From Nitriliruptoraceae bacterium (GTDB taxonomy: Bacteria; Actinomycetota; Nitriliruptoria; Nitriliruptorales; Nitriliruptoraceae): 6,209 bases of DNA. Location: the NCBI GenBank assembly GCA_007117945.1, contig SKTN01000282.1, positions 1-6,209 on the forward strand, written 5' to 3'. The position numbers were made by a program, and so were the translations under genes. The notes below the pieces were generated by a model. It saw nothing but the letters and a program-made list of their open reading frames with translations. It made no database searches and was not told the origin of the DNA. Numbering within the stretch: the stretch's first letter is position 1; every line of letters starts with the position of its first letter. Below are positions 5,224-6,209 of the stretch, piece after piece.

Positions 5224-6209
5224 TCAGGTGCTCGGCGTGTGGTGGCGGGCCGCGACCACGGCGAGCTGCCCGTAGGCGAGCCCGCCGTCGTTGGGTGGGA
5301 CCAGCCGGTGGGTCAGGACGTGGTGACCGCCCCGCTCCAGCGCGGCCCGGGTACGGGTGGTCAACCAGGCGTTCTGGAACACCCCGCCCGTCAGGCCCAC
5401 CGTACGCGGTCCACCGTCGGCTGCCACCCGGTCCGCGACCTCCACGATCGCAGCGGTGACGGCGAGGTGGAACCCGGCGGCGATGGCGGCGGTGTCGACA
5501 CCCGACAGGACATCCTCGACCAGCGCGGCCAGCACGGGTGCCGGGTCCAGGCGCAGGGCAGCGGCGGCCGTGTCGGGGCGCGCCTGCGCGTCGCGGGCGC
5601 CATCGCCCGCGGTGATGGCGAACCGGTAGTGGCGCGCCGCCGTGTCGGGGTTGCCTGCCGCGGAGAAGGCGTCGGCGAGCCACTCCAGCTCGATCGCGGC
5701 CTGGCCCTCGTAGCTGATCGTCTGCCGCACGCCGAGCAGGGCGCTGACGGCGTCGAACAGCCGGCCCGCGGAGGAGGTCGGCACGCACGCGAGGTCGCGC
5801 TCCAACTGCTGGCGCAGCAGCCGGCGCTGGCCGGCGGTCAACGCCGCGACGCAGGGAAGTCCCTCGTCCCACGCCAGCCCCGCCGCCCACAGCTGCGCCA
5901 GGGCCATGTGCGCCGGGTTGGTGACGGCGGAGTCACCCCCGGGCAGCGGGACCGTCGCCAGGTGCGCGGCGCGGGTGGCGGCCGCCTGGTCGGCGAGGAG
6001 CAGCTCCCCGCCCCAGATCGTGTGATCGTGGCCGTAGCCCGTGCCGTCGAAGGCGGCGACGAGCACCACCTCGTCGCCCGCCAGGCCGTGCTCGGCCAGC
6101 AGCGCCGCCGCGTGGGCGTGGTGGTGCTGGACCGGTTCCAGGAGATCACGATGGTGGCGACGCGCCCAGGCGTGGGTCGCGTACCCCGGATGGGGGTCCA
6201 CGGCGACCC
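5224..6209 (-). CDS. hypF: HypF, carbamoyltransferase of [NiFe]-hydrogenase maturation (C-terminal part, 5' truncated by the window)
   Basis: HypF uses carbamoyl phosphate and ATP to carbamoylate the C-terminal Cys of HypE, the first step to the CN ligands. The frame is open to the window edge, so the gene runs on beyond 6209; about 328 of an expected 750 or so codons are seen. The GTG at 6201 sits inside the VDPHPGY segment and is an internal Val codon, not a start. The visible part is the Kae1-like carbamoyl-transfer domain. Counting from 6201, it shows HHHAH at 26-30 (metal-binding histidines), DGTGYG at 52-57 followed by IWGGE, LPGGDSAV at 86-93, SSAGRLFDAVSALLG and YEGQAAIELE in the middle, TGGVFQN at 271-277 and PPNDGGLAYGQ at 302-312. 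The acylphosphatase, zinc-finger and YrdC-like domains should lie upstream, outside the window. PAHMAL (96-101) stands where many HypF proteins have PWRMAL or similar. Confidence 0.96.
   Translation of the reverse strand, partial: VAVDPHPGYATHAWARRHHRDLLEPVQHHHAHAAALLAEHGLAGDEVVLVAAFDGTGYGHDHTIWGGELLLADQAAATRAAHLATVPLPGGDSAVTNPAHMALAQLWAAGLAWDEGLPCVAALTAGQRRLLRQQLERDLACVPTSSAGRLFDAVSALLGVRQTISYEGQAAIELEWLADAFSAAGNPDTAARHYRFAITAGDGARDAQARPDTAAAALRLDPAPVLAALVEDVLSGVDTAAIAAGFHLAVTAAIVEVADRVAADGGPRTVGLTGGVFQNAWLTTRTRAALERGGHHVLTHRLVPPNDGGLAYGQLAVVAARHHTPST

Noticed and set aside
6199..6201. GTG at 6201 as the start of a short 325-residue HypF-like protein
   Set aside because: The frame stays open to the window edge and the GTG encodes Val in a conserved HypF segment (VDPHPGY), so this is an internal codon of a longer gene.
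1..6209. CRISPR arrays, insertion sequences, tRNA or rRNA genes, riboswitches
   Set aside because: No direct repeat array, transposase, terminal inverted repeats or structured RNA pattern was seen, and only 46 bases are clearly intergenic.

Overview
This is a very GC-rich, almost wall-to-wall coding window that suggests a high-GC actinobacterium. Codon third positions are nearly all G or C, several genes start with GTG, and neighbouring genes overlap by 1-4 bases. The taxonomic call is inference; no marker gene is present. The window holds the end of a [NiFe]-hydrogenase structural operon on the + strand. It meets, tail to tail, a hydrogenase maturation (hyp) operon on the - strand.

Plus strand, 1-1904: a complete [NiFe]-hydrogenase large subunit, most like the cytosolic group 3b (NADP-coupled, 'sulfhydrogenase'-like) enzymes, then its dedicated maturation endopeptidase. 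The start and stop of the two genes overlap. The first 19 bases are probably the last codons of another gene, which in such operons would be the hydrogenase small subunit.

Minus strand, read from 6209 down to 1848: the C-terminal part of hypF (its 5' part is cut off by the window edge), then hypC, hypD, hypE and a membrane-anchored alpha/beta hydrolase. After a 46-base gap between hypF and hypC, every junction is a stop/start overlap (GTGA, GTGA, TGATG). The last codons of the hydrolase overlap the last codons of the protease by 57 bases on opposite strands, so the two operons share their ends and have no intergenic terminator.

How the genes work together: HypF makes thiocarbamate on the C-terminal Cys of HypE using carbamoyl phosphate, and HypE dehydrates it to thiocyanate. 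HypC and HypD assemble Fe(CN)2CO and deliver it to the large subunit. After nickel insertion (HypA/HypB, not in this window) the endopeptidase trims the large-subunit C-terminus to close the active site. The hydrolase has no known part in this pathway. I see no novel system; the most unusual points are the hydrolase coupled to hypE, the shared operon ends, and Tyr at the usual His position in the large-subunit N-terminal Cys motif.
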